A DNA stretch of 64,000 nucleotides from Glaciibacter superstes DSM 21135 (GTDB lineage Bacteria > Actinomycetota > Actinomycetes > Actinomycetales > Microbacteriaceae), in contig NZ_ATWH01000009.1 in NCBI RefSeq assembly GCF_000421145.1, positions 62,001-126,000 of the forward strand. The letters run 5' to 3'. Below the pieces are notes generated by a model, which saw nothing but the letters and a program-made list of their open reading frames with translations, made no database searches and was not told where the DNA came from. Positions 15,370 to 22,939 of this stretch are shown piece after piece; positions within the stretch are counted from its first letter, which is position 1; every line of letters begins with the position of its first letter. Both the position numbers and the translations under genes were made by a program.

Positions 15370-15648
15370 TTAGCCGGCGTGCAGGTAATCCCCGATGGCA
15401 CGACGGATCGCTTCCGAGACGCTGATTTGTTCCTCAGCGGCGCGCAACAGTAGATCGCGTTTGAGTTCCGGATCGAGGCGAACGGATTCGACTGAGGACG
15501 CTGCTGAGCCCATCGCGGGTCGACCGCCGCGCCGTCGATGCAGAATTTCCTCGACGTCGTAGCCTTGTTCGGCTTCATCCGCCAGCGTTTCTATCATCGC
15601 GTCGGTAACGGGCGTGCCATCGGCCGTCCGTCCGTGTGTTGTCGACAT
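15370..15648 (-). CDS. Ribbon-helix-helix antitoxin
   Basis: The ATG at 15648 has AAGGG 9 bases upstream; an earlier ATG at 15657 overlaps the toxin and has no room for a ribosome site. The 92-residue product has an N-terminal TPVTDAMIETLADEAEQGYD segment and a C-terminal RHH/CopG domain (VRLDPELKRDLLLRAAEEQISVSEAIRRAI). It follows the putative toxin gene almost without gap, in toxin-first order. It should repress the operon and bind the upstream product. Confidence 0.8.
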   Translation of the reverse strand: MSTTHGRTADGTPVTDAMIETLADEAEQGYDVEEILHRRRGGRPAMGSAASSVESVRLDPELKRDLLLRAAEEQISVSEAIRRAIGDYLHAG

Positions 15649-15650
15649 GG

Positions 15651-15893
15651 TCACCATCCCTTCGGTAGCAGAACCCGGTACTTTACTCTCATCGGCATCG
15701 CATGGATCACCGCCGGGCCTTGCGGGCGATCCAACACAACCAACTCCATGAGCCTTCCGGCGTCATCAGTGCCGAGAACCAAGAATCGAGCTGGGTCTTC
15801 ACCAATTTCGTCCACGACCAGCGCGTGACGCAGGACGTGTTGAATGCTCTCTCGCTCGACATCGTGCCGAAATGCCGACCGAAGAACTTCCAC
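15651..15893 (-). CDS. Small toxin-like partner of the RHH antitoxin
   Basis: The 80-residue protein starts at a GTG (15893) with GAG immediately before it and AGTACGATACT, a palindromic -10-like site, just upstream. HALVVDEIGEDPARFLVLG, MELVVLDRPQGPAVIHAM and YRVLLPKG are the signature of a small actinobacterial protein regularly paired with RHH proteins and annotated as a toxin. I know of no defined activity, so the toxin role is inferred from pairing and gene order. Confidence 0.65.
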   Translation of the reverse strand: MEVLRSAFRHDVERESIQHVLRHALVVDEIGEDPARFLVLGTDDAGRLMELVVLDRPQGPAVIHAMPMRVKYRVLLPKGW

Positions 15894-15942
15894 CTCAGTA
15901 TCGTACTACGAAACTAATCCGATCACCGAGGTTTCTCTTGGA

Positions 15943-15996
15943 GCCGGTTTCGAGACGGCCCTGGCGGGCCTCCTCAACGAAGGGTTTCGAAACCGC
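15943..15996. repeat. Intergenic palindromic repeat with GGTTTCGA core
   Basis: GGTTTCGAGACGGCC at the left and GGGTTTCGAAACCGC at the right flank CTGGCGGGCCTCCTCAACGA. GGTTTCGAAACC (15983-15994) is a perfect 12-bp palindrome. I recall similar GGTTTCGAGAC/CTCAAC modules scattered between genes of Microbacteriaceae, so this is probably one copy of a dispersed intergenic element. Confidence 0.45.
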
Positions 15997-15999
15997 GTA

Positions 16000-16359
16000 C
16001 TAGGGGTGCAGCCGGGCTTCCCAGTCGTCCGGAACGCGTCCGGCTGGGCCGGGCGCCGGCTGGTCGACCGGACGGTGGTCGGGAGGTGACAGCACTGGGC
16101 CGGTGGCGAACTCGGCAGTCTGGTAGTTCCAGAACCAGTTCTCACCTGGTTCGAAGCTGCGAACGATCGGATGTCCCGTTTCGGCCGAGTGAGCAGTTGC
16201 GTGCTGCATCGGCGACGAGTCGCAGCATCCGATGTGCCCACACGCCGTACAGCGTCGCAGGTGGAACCACCACCCGGCGCTCTCGAGGCATTCAACGCAC
16301 CCGGTGCCCGACGGGGCAGCGTTCTGGTCAGCGGTCTGGTCAGCGAAGCTGTCGCTCAT
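16000..16359 (-). CDS. UBP-type zinc-finger protein
   Basis: From the ATG at 16359 the protein is 119 residues with a ZnF-UBP domain at about 20-85. Its ligands are Cys in GCVECLESAGWW, CTACGHIGCCDSSP, His in QHATAHSAETGHPIVRSFE, and the closing NWFWNYQTAEF. In bacteria these small stand-alone domains are common in actinobacteria and of unknown function; there is no ubiquitin system to serve here. The ORF remains open for another 130 codons upstream, but that part has no recognisable sequence. Confidence 0.85.
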   Translation of the reverse strand: MSDSFADQTADQNAAPSGTGCVECLESAGWWFHLRRCTACGHIGCCDSSPMQHATAHSAETGHPIVRSFEPGENWFWNYQTAEFATGPVLSPPDHRPVDQPAPGPAGRVPDDWEARLHP

Positions 16360-16693
16360 GCAGCCGATTCTACGACGCCCGTCCTTCGCTGCTTGATCCT
16401 GCGCCGTCCTGAGTAGGGCCCACGCCGCCGGTTCCGGGCCTTCTGGAGGATCGACCGGCCGTGCCGGTGGGGAGCGAAGGGTCGAAACCTGCCCAGCCCG
16501 TTCACAACCCTGGCTGGAAATAGCAGCTGTTGTGCACGAAGGACGACGGTCGCGGGTCAGCGCCGTGGCTCGCGACCTCAAGCGGATCGCGAGCGGCTGG
16601 GAGAGCCGACTGGCGCGGATCACGGCGCTGGCGGTGGCAGGCGCCTCACGGGATGCGCGCCCCAAGGGATGCGCGACAAAGGACGTCCCGGTT
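16360..16693. other. Gap with no recognised gene
   Basis: Between the zinc-finger start and the XRE stop, open frames exist on both strands (for example 16532-16783 plus), but their translations are Arg/Ala-rich and match nothing I know. I see no clear promoter, hairpin or RNA here. Confidence 0.5.
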
Positions 16694-17071
16694 CTAGTCG
16701 ATGTCGGAATCCGAGAAATGCCACGGGTTGATCGAGGATGTCCGATTGGAAACGACAACACGACGATCGGATTGACCGTTTGAGGCCGACGTTATGTCGG
16801 CTTCGACAGTGTGATCGACGAGCGCTTCAACCGCATGCGCATAGCGTCGGATCGTCGAGAGCTTAGGATCGCTGTCGTATCGTTCGAAATACGCAACAGT
16901 GGCTTGGGTCACACCCATTCGATCAGCAAGATCTTGCTGCGTCAGACCCTTCGTCTTGCGCACCGCGATAAGGCTCGCGAGCAGGTCGCCATCGTTACCA
17001 GCGAGGATGCGAGCACGACGCTCCGTCGGAGTTTCCGACTCCAGACCGAGAAAATCGTCCTTCGGGTTCAT
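16694..17071 (-). CDS. XRE-family helix-turn-helix regulator, antitoxin-like
   Basis: The 125-residue protein has a Cro/C1 HTH at about 33-85 (IAVRKTKGLTQQDLADRMGVTQATVAYFER, then STIRRYAHAVEALVDHTVE) and a polar C-terminal tail. This arrangement is typical of HigA-like antitoxins and small self-repressors. The start at 17071 lies 10 bases after the stop of an unidentified ORF (17082-17444), the position in which a toxin gene would be expected. Local base composition is lower in GC than the flanks, suggesting acquisition by transfer. Confidence 0.85.
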   Translation of the reverse strand: MNPKDDFLGLESETPTERRARILAGNDGDLLASLIAVRKTKGLTQQDLADRMGVTQATVAYFERYDSDPKLSTIRRYAHAVEALVDHTVEADITSASNGQSDRRVVVSNRTSSINPWHFSDSDID

Positions 17072-17081
17072 AGAGTAAAGT

Positions 17082-17444
17082 CTATATCACGCGCCAGCGA
17101 CTGCCAAGAGCCTGTCTGTTAGGTATGGCCCCAACGGGCCGGCCGACCCGTCCAATATCGGGTTTCTGCGAAATCAATCTCAGAATTCTGCAGTCGATTC
17201 GTCTCGCGCGAGTCGCGCCCGAGTTCTTTGCGGTGAATATGAACCGAGACGACGCACGCCGGTATCTCAACGGGCTCGACATGGTACATGCGAACCAGAA
17301 AACTGAGTAGCCATCAAACAGACTCTCGAACCGCGCCATGAGCGTCGGCTCTTCCGGAATCTGGTACCAGTGAAAGCGAATAGGCGCGTTCCCAGGATCA
17401 CAACAGATCGACGAGCTCATCTCAACACGATCAATCGGGTTCAT
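17082..17444 (-). CDS. Unidentified ORF upstream of the XRE gene
   Basis: An ATG at 17444 with AGGA 8 bases upstream opens 120 codons. The product is basic and Ser/Arg-rich with two short hydrophobic stretches (FDGYSVFWFACT); I recognise no family. It immediately precedes the XRE gene and could be its toxin partner. A competing 56-codon frame starting within it (beginning MYHVEPVEIPACVV) is also open, and codon use is not decisive, so a frameshift or non-coding status is quite possible. Confidence 0.35.
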   Translation of the reverse strand: MNPIDRVEMSSSICCDPGNAPIRFHWYQIPEEPTLMARFESLFDGYSVFWFACTMSSPLRYRRASSRFIFTAKNSGATRARRIDCRILRLISQKPDIGRVGRPVGAIPNRQALGSRWRVI

Positions 17445-17558
17445 GTCGGGGATCCTATTCGTCGCCACCGACGTGAAGGGACCAGACGCACGGAACGAGC
17501 GCATTGCGTCACCAGAAATCCCCGCCGTGTTGGCAATTCGAATAGCGCAGGCGCCGCC

Positions 17559-17620
17559 GTGAGGGGACGCAAAGTGCTCGTGAATGGGCGGCTGTTTGAG
17601 CGCACTTTGCGTCCCCTCAC
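17559..17620. repeat. Large hairpin with 19-bp perfect arms
   Basis: GTGAGGGGACGCAAAGTGC (17559-17577) and its exact reverse complement (17602-17620) surround a 24-base loop. It lies just beyond the stop of the PfkB gene (17654) and upstream of the unknown ORF. It could be a terminator, but the perfect arms, long loop and absence of a T-run look more like a dispersed intergenic hairpin repeat. Confidence 0.55.
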
Positions 17621-17653
17621 AGAACAATGCAGGCGATCAATGCGACGCTCGCC

Positions 17654-18547
17654 TCAGACCGGCTCCGGCAGCCGAAGCAATGCGCCCTCGTGCCGGCACG
17701 TCGTGGCAGCGATGAGCATGGCCTCATCGAGAATCCGACCCCACTGGATCGGCGGGACCTCCGACCCGCTCGCCAGCGCGGCCACAAACGCAGCCAGGCA
17801 GGCATCCCCCGCCCCCATCGTGTCGACGATCGGGCCGGGCAGCACCGCAATGTCAGCCCGCGCCTGCACGCCGGTCGCCGTGGAGACATCCGCCCCGTTC
17901 GCCCCACGCGTCGCCAGCACCACCGCGGCCCCGACGTGCAGCAGGTGATCGCGCACCGGCGACAGCGCCTGGCCGTAGAGCAGGGCCGCGTCTTCTTCGC
18001 CGAGCTTGGTCAGCAAGCTCAGCCCGGCGAGCTGCTCGAAGCCACGCACGAAAGCGCTTCGATCGTGCAACATGCCAGACCGCGGGTTCGGGTCGATAAT
18101 GACGCGACCACGCGAGTGACGGATGCTGTCGGCCAGCCGGCACGCCTGCTCTTCATCATCGAAGGGAAAACAGGTCACGACGATGAAGTCCGCGGCCGCG
18201 ATGGCCTCCCGCTGAGCACCGTCGAATTCGATGCGCCGATGGCGGGCGGCGTCATTGAAGACGTAAACCGGCTCGCCGTTCGTGCGATCGGAAACGGCGA
18301 CCGACGTGCCGCGATCGCCGATGGTGGCCAGGAACCCGACGTCGAACGACCGCAGGTGCTCTCGCACCAGCTCGCCGTCGACATCCGCTCCGACCATGCC
18401 GATCAGTGTGCTGCGAATGCCGAGCACACCGAGCCCGACGGCAACGTTGAGGGCGGCACCCCCGGCGAAGCGTTCGACATCCGTGCCGTTTCGGAACTCA
18501 TCGATCAACGCGTCGCCGATCACCACGACGGAACGCGCGTCACTCAT
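17654..18547 (-). CDS. PfkB-family carbohydrate kinase, probable fructokinase or ribokinase
   Basis: Starting at the ATG inside the end of lacI (overlap 18540-18547), the product is 297 residues. It opens with VVVIGDALIDEF, has the substrate GG motif FAGGAALNVAVGLGVLG (about 26-42) and the C-terminal PfkB signature VDTMGAGDACLAAFVAAL with the catalytic Asp in GAGDA. Family members phosphorylate fructose, ribose, nucleosides or keto-gluconates. It is translationally coupled to a LacI regulator and divergent from a FrcB-like importer, so phosphorylation of the imported sugar, perhaps fructose, is a fair inference. Confidence 0.88.
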   Translation of the reverse strand: MSDARSVVVIGDALIDEFRNGTDVERFAGGAALNVAVGLGVLGIRSTLIGMVGADVDGELVREHLRSFDVGFLATIGDRGTSVAVSDRTNGEPVYVFNDAARHRRIEFDGAQREAIAAADFIVVTCFPFDDEEQACRLADSIRHSRGRVIIDPNPRSGMLHDRSAFVRGFEQLAGLSLLTKLGEEDAALLYGQALSPVRDHLLHVGAAVVLATRGANGADVSTATGVQARADIAVLPGPIVDTMGAGDACLAAFVAALASGSEVPPIQWGRILDEAMLIAATTCRHEGALLRLPEPV

Positions 18548-19595
18548 TCGGTCGGATCTCGCCAGACCCGCGCACGATGAGTGTCGTCGGCACGACATAG
18601 GTCTGGTCTGCCGTGGTGTCGCCGTCGAGCTTCGCGAGCACACGCTCGGCGGCCAGCGCACCGATGCGCTGCGGATTCTGCGCCACGACGGTGATGGCCG
18701 GGTCGAGCAGGTCGGCGAGCGCAATGTCGTCGAAGCCGACCAGTGCGATGCGGTGGCCGGCGTCGTTGTCGCGCAGGCTTCTGATGGCGCCGGTCGTGAT
18801 CAGGTTCTGGCTGCTGAAGATGGCCGTCGGCGGATTGCCGCTGGCGAGCAGGTCGTCAACAGCCTGGCGCGCGGCCTGCTCGTCGACGATCCCCCCTATG
18901 ACCTGCGCGTCGTTCGAGGAAATGCCTGCACGACCGAGCTCGTCGCGATAGCCGCGGCGACGTTCGCGCATGGTCCAGATGTCTTCACGGTCGCCCAGGA
19001 ACGCGATTCGGGTGTGCCCGTGCTCGATGAGATGGCGCGTCGCAACGGCCGCACCGTTCGCGTTGTCGCTGACGACGGCATCCGCTTCGACTCCGACGGG
19101 TTCACGGTCGACGAAGACGATCGGCGTGCCGTGCTCGAGCTCTGGCAGCAGGTAACCCTGGCTCTTGCTCGCGGTGGTGAGAATCAAGCCGTCGACTCGG
19201 CGGCGCAGGAATGTCGAGACGATGCCGCGCTCTCGCGTCGGGTCGTCGTCGAGGCTGGAGGCGAAGACGGCGATGCCCTTCTCCGCAGCTGCGTCTTCCA
19301 CGGCTCGGTGGATCGCACCGGAGAACGGGTTCGCCACACTGCCGACGAGCAGGCCGAGGGTCTGGCTTCTGCGGTCGGCCCTGCGCAGGTTTCCGGCGTG
19401 GATGTCTGGCTCGAAATTCAGTTGCCTGGCCGCATCGCGCACCTTGGCGATGGTGGCCGCTGACACGTTCGGCTCGCCGTTGACAACCCGAGAAACAGTT
19501 TTCACGCCGACCCCGGCGAGGGCGGCGACATGCCGCATCGTCGCCCGCGGTTTCGCGGTGACCGGGTCGTGATGAGGCGTTGATAACGATGTCAC
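18540..19595 (-). CDS. LacI-family transcriptional repressor
   Basis: The 351-residue protein starts at a GTG (19593-19595, GGAG 8 bases upstream). It has the LacI HTH with hinge (TMRHVAALAGVGVKTVSRVVNGEPNVS, about 19-45) and a periplasmic-binding-like sugar domain (TLGLLVGSVANPFSGAIHRA, IVFVDREPV, RIAFLGDRED, ALVGFDDIALADLL). It is divergent from the binding protein gene and coupled to the kinase gene. Two 14-bp operator candidates, one over its own start codon, imply that it represses both directions until the sugar or its phosphate binds. Confidence 0.92.
   Translation of the reverse strand: MTSLSTPHHDPVTAKPRATMRHVAALAGVGVKTVSRVVNGEPNVSAATIAKVRDAARQLNFEPDIHAGNLRRADRRSQTLGLLVGSVANPFSGAIHRAVEDAAAEKGIAVFASSLDDDPTRERGIVSTFLRRRVDGLILTTASKSQGYLLPELEHGTPIVFVDREPVGVEADAVVSDNANGAAVATRHLIEHGHTRIAFLGDREDIWTMRERRRGYRDELGRAGISSNDAQVIGGIVDEQAARQAVDDLLASGNPPTAIFSSQNLITTGAIRSLRDNDAGHRIALVGFDDIALADLLDPAITVVAQNPQRIGALAAERVLAKLDGDTTADQTYVVPTTLIVRGSGEIRPNE
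19581..19594. promoter_or_regulatory. LacI operator candidate O1 (over the lacI start)
   Basis: TGATAACGATGTCA differs by one base from the exact reverse complement (TGACAACGATGTCA) of the second site at 19660-19673. It covers the start codon of the repressor gene, fitting autorepression. Confidence 0.5.
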
Positions 19596-19622
19596 GGATT
19601 GTGCTCCATTTCAGAACGTGAC

Positions 19623-19673
19623 TTGACTATATAGGCATTCATGATCTAGACCTAGCTAATGACATCGTTGTCA
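19623..19673 (+). promoter_or_regulatory. Promoter and LacI operator candidate O2 of the sugar importer
   Basis: TTGACT (19623-19628) followed after 18 bases by TAGACC (19647-19652) is a plausible promoter for the importer genes. Just downstream, TGACATCGTTGTCA (19660-19673) has TGACA/TGTCA arms and lies where transcription would start. The site matches O1 in inverted orientation with one mismatch, centre-to-centre about 79 bp, so looping between the sites is possible. Confidence 0.55.
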
Positions 19674-19708
19674 GGGATCGACAGATCCCCCGACCAAGAG
19701 GAAGTTCA

Positions 19709-20821
19709 ATGTTGATTCCCAGCACGCCAAACACGTTCAGGCGGCGCCTCGCAACCGCGGGTGCCATCGTCGCAGTGGCCGCTTTCGGTATGACCGCCTG
19801 CGCCAGCGCCGACACCGCAAGCACCACGCCGGGAGGCGAGGGCGGCGACGACGAGATCGGCGTCACGCTGATCGTCAAGACCACGACCAACCCGTTCTTC
19901 GTCGCGATGGAAGACGGCGCAAAAGCTGCGGCCGAGAAGGCAGGCGTCAAGCTCACCCTTGCCGCAGGCAAGGAAGACGGCGACGAAGACACCCAGATCC
20001 AGGCCATCGAGAACGCAATCTCGAAAGGCGACAAGGGCATCCTGATCACGCCGAACGGCCCGTCGGTGGTCGACGCCATCCAGAAGGCCAGGGATGCCGG
20101 CCTCTACGTGATCGCCCTCGACACCGCGCCAGACCCAGCCGACGCCGTCGATATCACCTTCGCCACCGACAACCGGGCAGCCGGCAACGCCATCGGCGAG
20201 TGGACCGCCGCCCAGCTCGACGGGGAGACGGCCACCATCGCAATGCTCGACCTCTTCGACGACAAAGTCGTCTCGGTCGACTACAACCGCGACCAGGGCT
20301 TCCTCGAAGGCATGGGCATCGACGTCGCCGACGAGAACACCAACGGCGATGAGGCCAAGACCGGCTCATACAGCGGCGGCGACTACGTGATCGTCGGCAA
20401 CGAAGCGACCACCGGAGCAGAAGACGGCGGGCGCACCGCGATGGAGACGCTGCTCTCACAGAACCCCGACATCAACGTGGTCTACACGATCAACGAGCCG
20501 GCTGCCTATGGCGCCTACCAGGCCCTGCAGGCCGCCGGCATGGAGAAGGATGTTCTCCTGGTCTCGATCGACGGCGGCTGCGCCGGAGTCAAGAACGTCA
20601 AGGAGGGCATCATCGGTGCCACCAGTCAGCAGTACCCGGTGAAGATGGCCGAGCTGGGCGTCGAGGCGATTGCGAAGCTCGCCACCGACGGAACCAAGCC
20701 GTCGACGACGGCCGGCCTCGACTTCTTCGACACCGGAGTCGCCCTGGTCACCGACACCCCCGTCGACGGGCTCGAAAGCATCGACAGCTCAGCCGCAACC
20801 GAAATCTGCTGGGGCCAGTAG
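19709..20821 (+). CDS. Sugar ABC transporter substrate-binding protein (FrcB-like)
   Basis: A 370-residue secreted binding protein: Arg-rich n-region, hydrophobic core and lipobox-like FGMTACAS, then a Gly/Asp-rich linker and the type I periplasmic fold. VTLIVKTTTNPFFVAMEDGAK, GDKGILITPNGPSVVDAIQKA, ALDTAPDP and VVYTINEPAAYGAYQAL resemble the fructose-binding FrcB group of the ribose/galactofuranose cluster. AAGAGGAAG supplies the ribosome site. It is the first gene of a three-gene importer operon divergent from lacI. Fructose is my preferred ligand, but ribose or another ketose cannot be excluded. Confidence 0.88.
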   Translation: MLIPSTPNTFRRRLATAGAIVAVAAFGMTACASADTASTTPGGEGGDDEIGVTLIVKTTTNPFFVAMEDGAKAAAEKAGVKLTLAAGKEDGDEDTQIQAIENAISKGDKGILITPNGPSVVDAIQKARDAGLYVIALDTAPDPADAVDITFATDNRAAGNAIGEWTAAQLDGETATIAMLDLFDDKVVSVDYNRDQGFLEGMGIDVADENTNGDEAKTGSYSGGDYVIVGNEATTGAEDGGRTAMETLLSQNPDINVVYTINEPAAYGAYQALQAAGMEKDVLLVSIDGGCAGVKNVKEGIIGATSQQYPVKMAELGVEAIAKLATDGTKPSTTAGLDFFDTGVALVTDTPVDGLESIDSSAATEICWGQ

Positions 20822-20958
20822 TCGCATCCGTTTGAACCGGGGTGAACTGGTCACGTGAGCATCCGTTTGCGTGACCGGTTCACCCGCCACCCTCGCGTCG
20901 CCGCGTGGCGCCGCACACCTCGACCGCACGCATCCGCCCGACACCACCAGGAGTCCTC

Positions 20959-22005
20959 GTGAGTCAGCAGACCACTCAGTCGCATCCGCAAACCGGCCCT
21001 CACGACCTCGCGTCGGAGTTTCTCGATCGGCAGACGCCGCTCGACCGTGTTCGCAACCTGCTCCACCGTTACCCAGCCATCAGCCCGGCCATTGTGCTGG
21101 TGCTGGCCGTCATCGTCTTCGGCTTCCTCAACGAGCGTTTCCTCAACCCAGCCAACCTGTCGCTCATCACACAGCAGGTTGCGGTCGTCGGCACCCTTGC
21201 GGTGGCGCAGACCCTCATCATCCTGACCGCGGGCATTGACCTCTCGGTCGGCGCCATCATGGTGCTCACCTCGATGGTGGTCGCCCAGACGGCAACGAAC
21301 AACGGCATGCCAGCCGTGATCGCCTTGCTGCTGGGGCTCATCGTCGGCCTGGCGGCGGGTGGCCTCAACGGCATTCTCGTGACCCGCCTCAAGCTGCCGC
21401 CGTTCATCGTCACCCTCGGCACGCTGAATATCTTCGTCGCCCTGACGCTGCTGTACTCGAACGGCGCGACGGTGCGCGGAACCGACATGCCGGCGCTTCT
21501 CACATGGACCGGCACGACCTTCGACGTCTTCGGCGTGCGCATCAGCGTTGGTGTGGTGTTGATGCTGATCCTCTACGTGGTCATTGCCTTCGTGCTCGCG
21601 AAGACCGCCTGGGGTCGCCACGTCTACGCCGTCGGCGACGACAAGGAGTCGGCGCGACTGGCCGGTATCAGCGTGAACCGCGTGCTGATGAGCGTGTACC
21701 TCGCTGCCGGCGTCATCCTGGCGATCGGCGCGTGGATTCAGATCGGGCGCACCAACGCGGCGAGCCCGAACGCCGGCGCAGACCTGAACCTCGACTCGAT
21801 CACGGCGGTCGTGATCGGCGGCACCAGCCTCTTCGGCGGTCGTGGCACCATCTGGGGAACCCTGCTGGGCGCCCTGATCGTCGGGGTGTTCCGCAACGGG
21901 CTCTCGCTCGCAGGGCTCGACGTTCTTTACCAGACCCTCGCCGTTGGCGTGCTGATCGTCGTGGCCGTCTCCGTCGACCAGTGGATTCGAAAGGTACGCA
22001 AATGA
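20959..22005 (+). CDS. Sugar ABC transporter permease (FrcC/RbsC-like)
   Basis: The GTG at 20959 with AGGAG 6-7 bases upstream is preferred over the open frame from 20905. The 348-residue product has a short cytoplasmic N-terminus, about eight to ten hydrophobic segments, and RbsC-family landmarks: NLSLITQQVAVVGTLAVAQT, TAGIDLSVGAIM, the EAA-like GVFRNGLSL and GGTSLFGGRG. Relatives form the homodimeric channel of ribose/fructose importers. The stop overlaps the ATPase start (22002-22005). Confidence 0.9.
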   Translation: MSQQTTQSHPQTGPHDLASEFLDRQTPLDRVRNLLHRYPAISPAIVLVLAVIVFGFLNERFLNPANLSLITQQVAVVGTLAVAQTLIILTAGIDLSVGAIMVLTSMVVAQTATNNGMPAVIALLLGLIVGLAAGGLNGILVTRLKLPPFIVTLGTLNIFVALTLLYSNGATVRGTDMPALLTWTGTTFDVFGVRISVGVVLMLILYVVIAFVLAKTAWGRHVYAVGDDKESARLAGISVNRVLMSVYLAAGVILAIGAWIQIGRTNAASPNAGADLNLDSITAVVIGGTSLFGGRGTIWGTLLGALIVGVFRNGLSLAGLDVLYQTLAVGVLIVVAVSVDQWIRKVRK

Positions 22006-22802
22006 CTCTCACCGAAGAGACGACGCCGGCCGCAGGTGGCCCTGCGCGCACGCCCATTCTCGAGGCGCGCTCGCTCGTGAAGACGTTCGGCCGGGTGGTC
22101 GGGCTCGATGGCGTGAGCCTCGAGCTCTACCCGGGTGAAGTGTTGGCCGTCATCGGCGACAACGGCGCTGGCAAGTCCACGCTCATCAAATGCCTGACCG
22201 GTGCCGAGATTCCCGACGAAGGGTCGATCTTTCTTGACGGGAAGCCGGTCAGCTTCAAGCGTCCGCAAGACGCTCGTGCTGCCGGCATCGAGACCGTCTA
22301 CCAGAATCTGGCTGTCTCGCCTGCCCTCGACGTCGCATCCAATCTCTATCTCGGTCGGGAGGTGAGAAAGGCCGGAATTCTCGGTGCGCTCTTTCGCGTC
22401 ATGGACACGAAGGGCATGCGTCAGTCGGCCCGTGCCGAATTGAACGAGCTGGGGATTTCGACGCTGCAAGACGTGACCGTGCCGGTCGAGAACCTGTCTG
22501 GCGGCCAGCGCCAGGCGGTCGCGGTGGCGCGTGCGGCGGCCTTCGGGTCGAAGGTTGTGGTTCTCGATGAGCCGACAGCGGCGCTCGGCGTGCGCGAGTC
22601 GAACCAGGTGTTGCAGCTGGTTCGCAACCTGCGTGACAAGGGCATTCCGGTGATTCTCATCAGCCACAACATGCCGCACGTGTTCGATGTCGCCGACCGC
22701 ATCCACATCCAGCGCCTCGGAAAGCGCGCTGCGACGATCACGCCGCAGTCGCACTCGATGACGGATGCCGTGGCGATCATGACGGGCGCGGCGACCGCCT
22801 GA
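22002..22802 (+). CDS. Sugar ABC transporter ATPase (FrcA-like, single domain)
   Basis: The ATG at 22002 overlaps the permease stop. The 266-residue protein is a single nucleotide-binding domain: Walker A GDNGAGKST (about 52-60), Q-loop ETVYQNLAVSPALDV, signature LSGGQRQAV, Walker B VVVLDEPTAALGV and H-loop ISHNMPHVF. RbsA-type ATPases usually carry two such domains; a single domain is the hallmark of the fructose FrcA type, supporting that assignment. A palindromic repeat follows the gene. Confidence 0.9.
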   Translation: MTLTEETTPAAGGPARTPILEARSLVKTFGRVVGLDGVSLELYPGEVLAVIGDNGAGKSTLIKCLTGAEIPDEGSIFLDGKPVSFKRPQDARAAGIETVYQNLAVSPALDVASNLYLGREVRKAGILGALFRVMDTKGMRQSARAELNELGISTLQDVTVPVENLSGGQRQAVAVARAAAFGSKVVVLDEPTAALGVRESNQVLQLVRNLRDKGIPVILISHNMPHVFDVADRIHIQRLGKRAATITPQSHSMTDAVAIMTGAATA

Positions 22803-22825
22803 GTGGCGGCGCTTGCTCGCCGAGC

Positions 22826-22909
22826 GTCGCCGTTTGCGCCGAGAATCGCCGGTGCTGCAGCGATTCTCGGCAGCAGCGGCGATTCTCGGCGAGGCGTCGG
22901 GCCCAGCAG
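22826..22909. repeat. Dispersed palindromic intergenic repeat, copy 1
   Basis: The unit contains GCCGAGAATCGCCG (22838-22851) and its exact reverse complement CGGCGATTCTCGGC (22877-22890), with a third related arm between. A second 84-base copy at 36228-36311 differs at only about four positions, and a decayed relative is seen near 48376. It sits between the ends of convergent genes and could also terminate transcription. Confidence 0.7.
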
Positions 22910-22939
22910 GCGGGCGGAATTGCGCAACTAGACAGCGCG

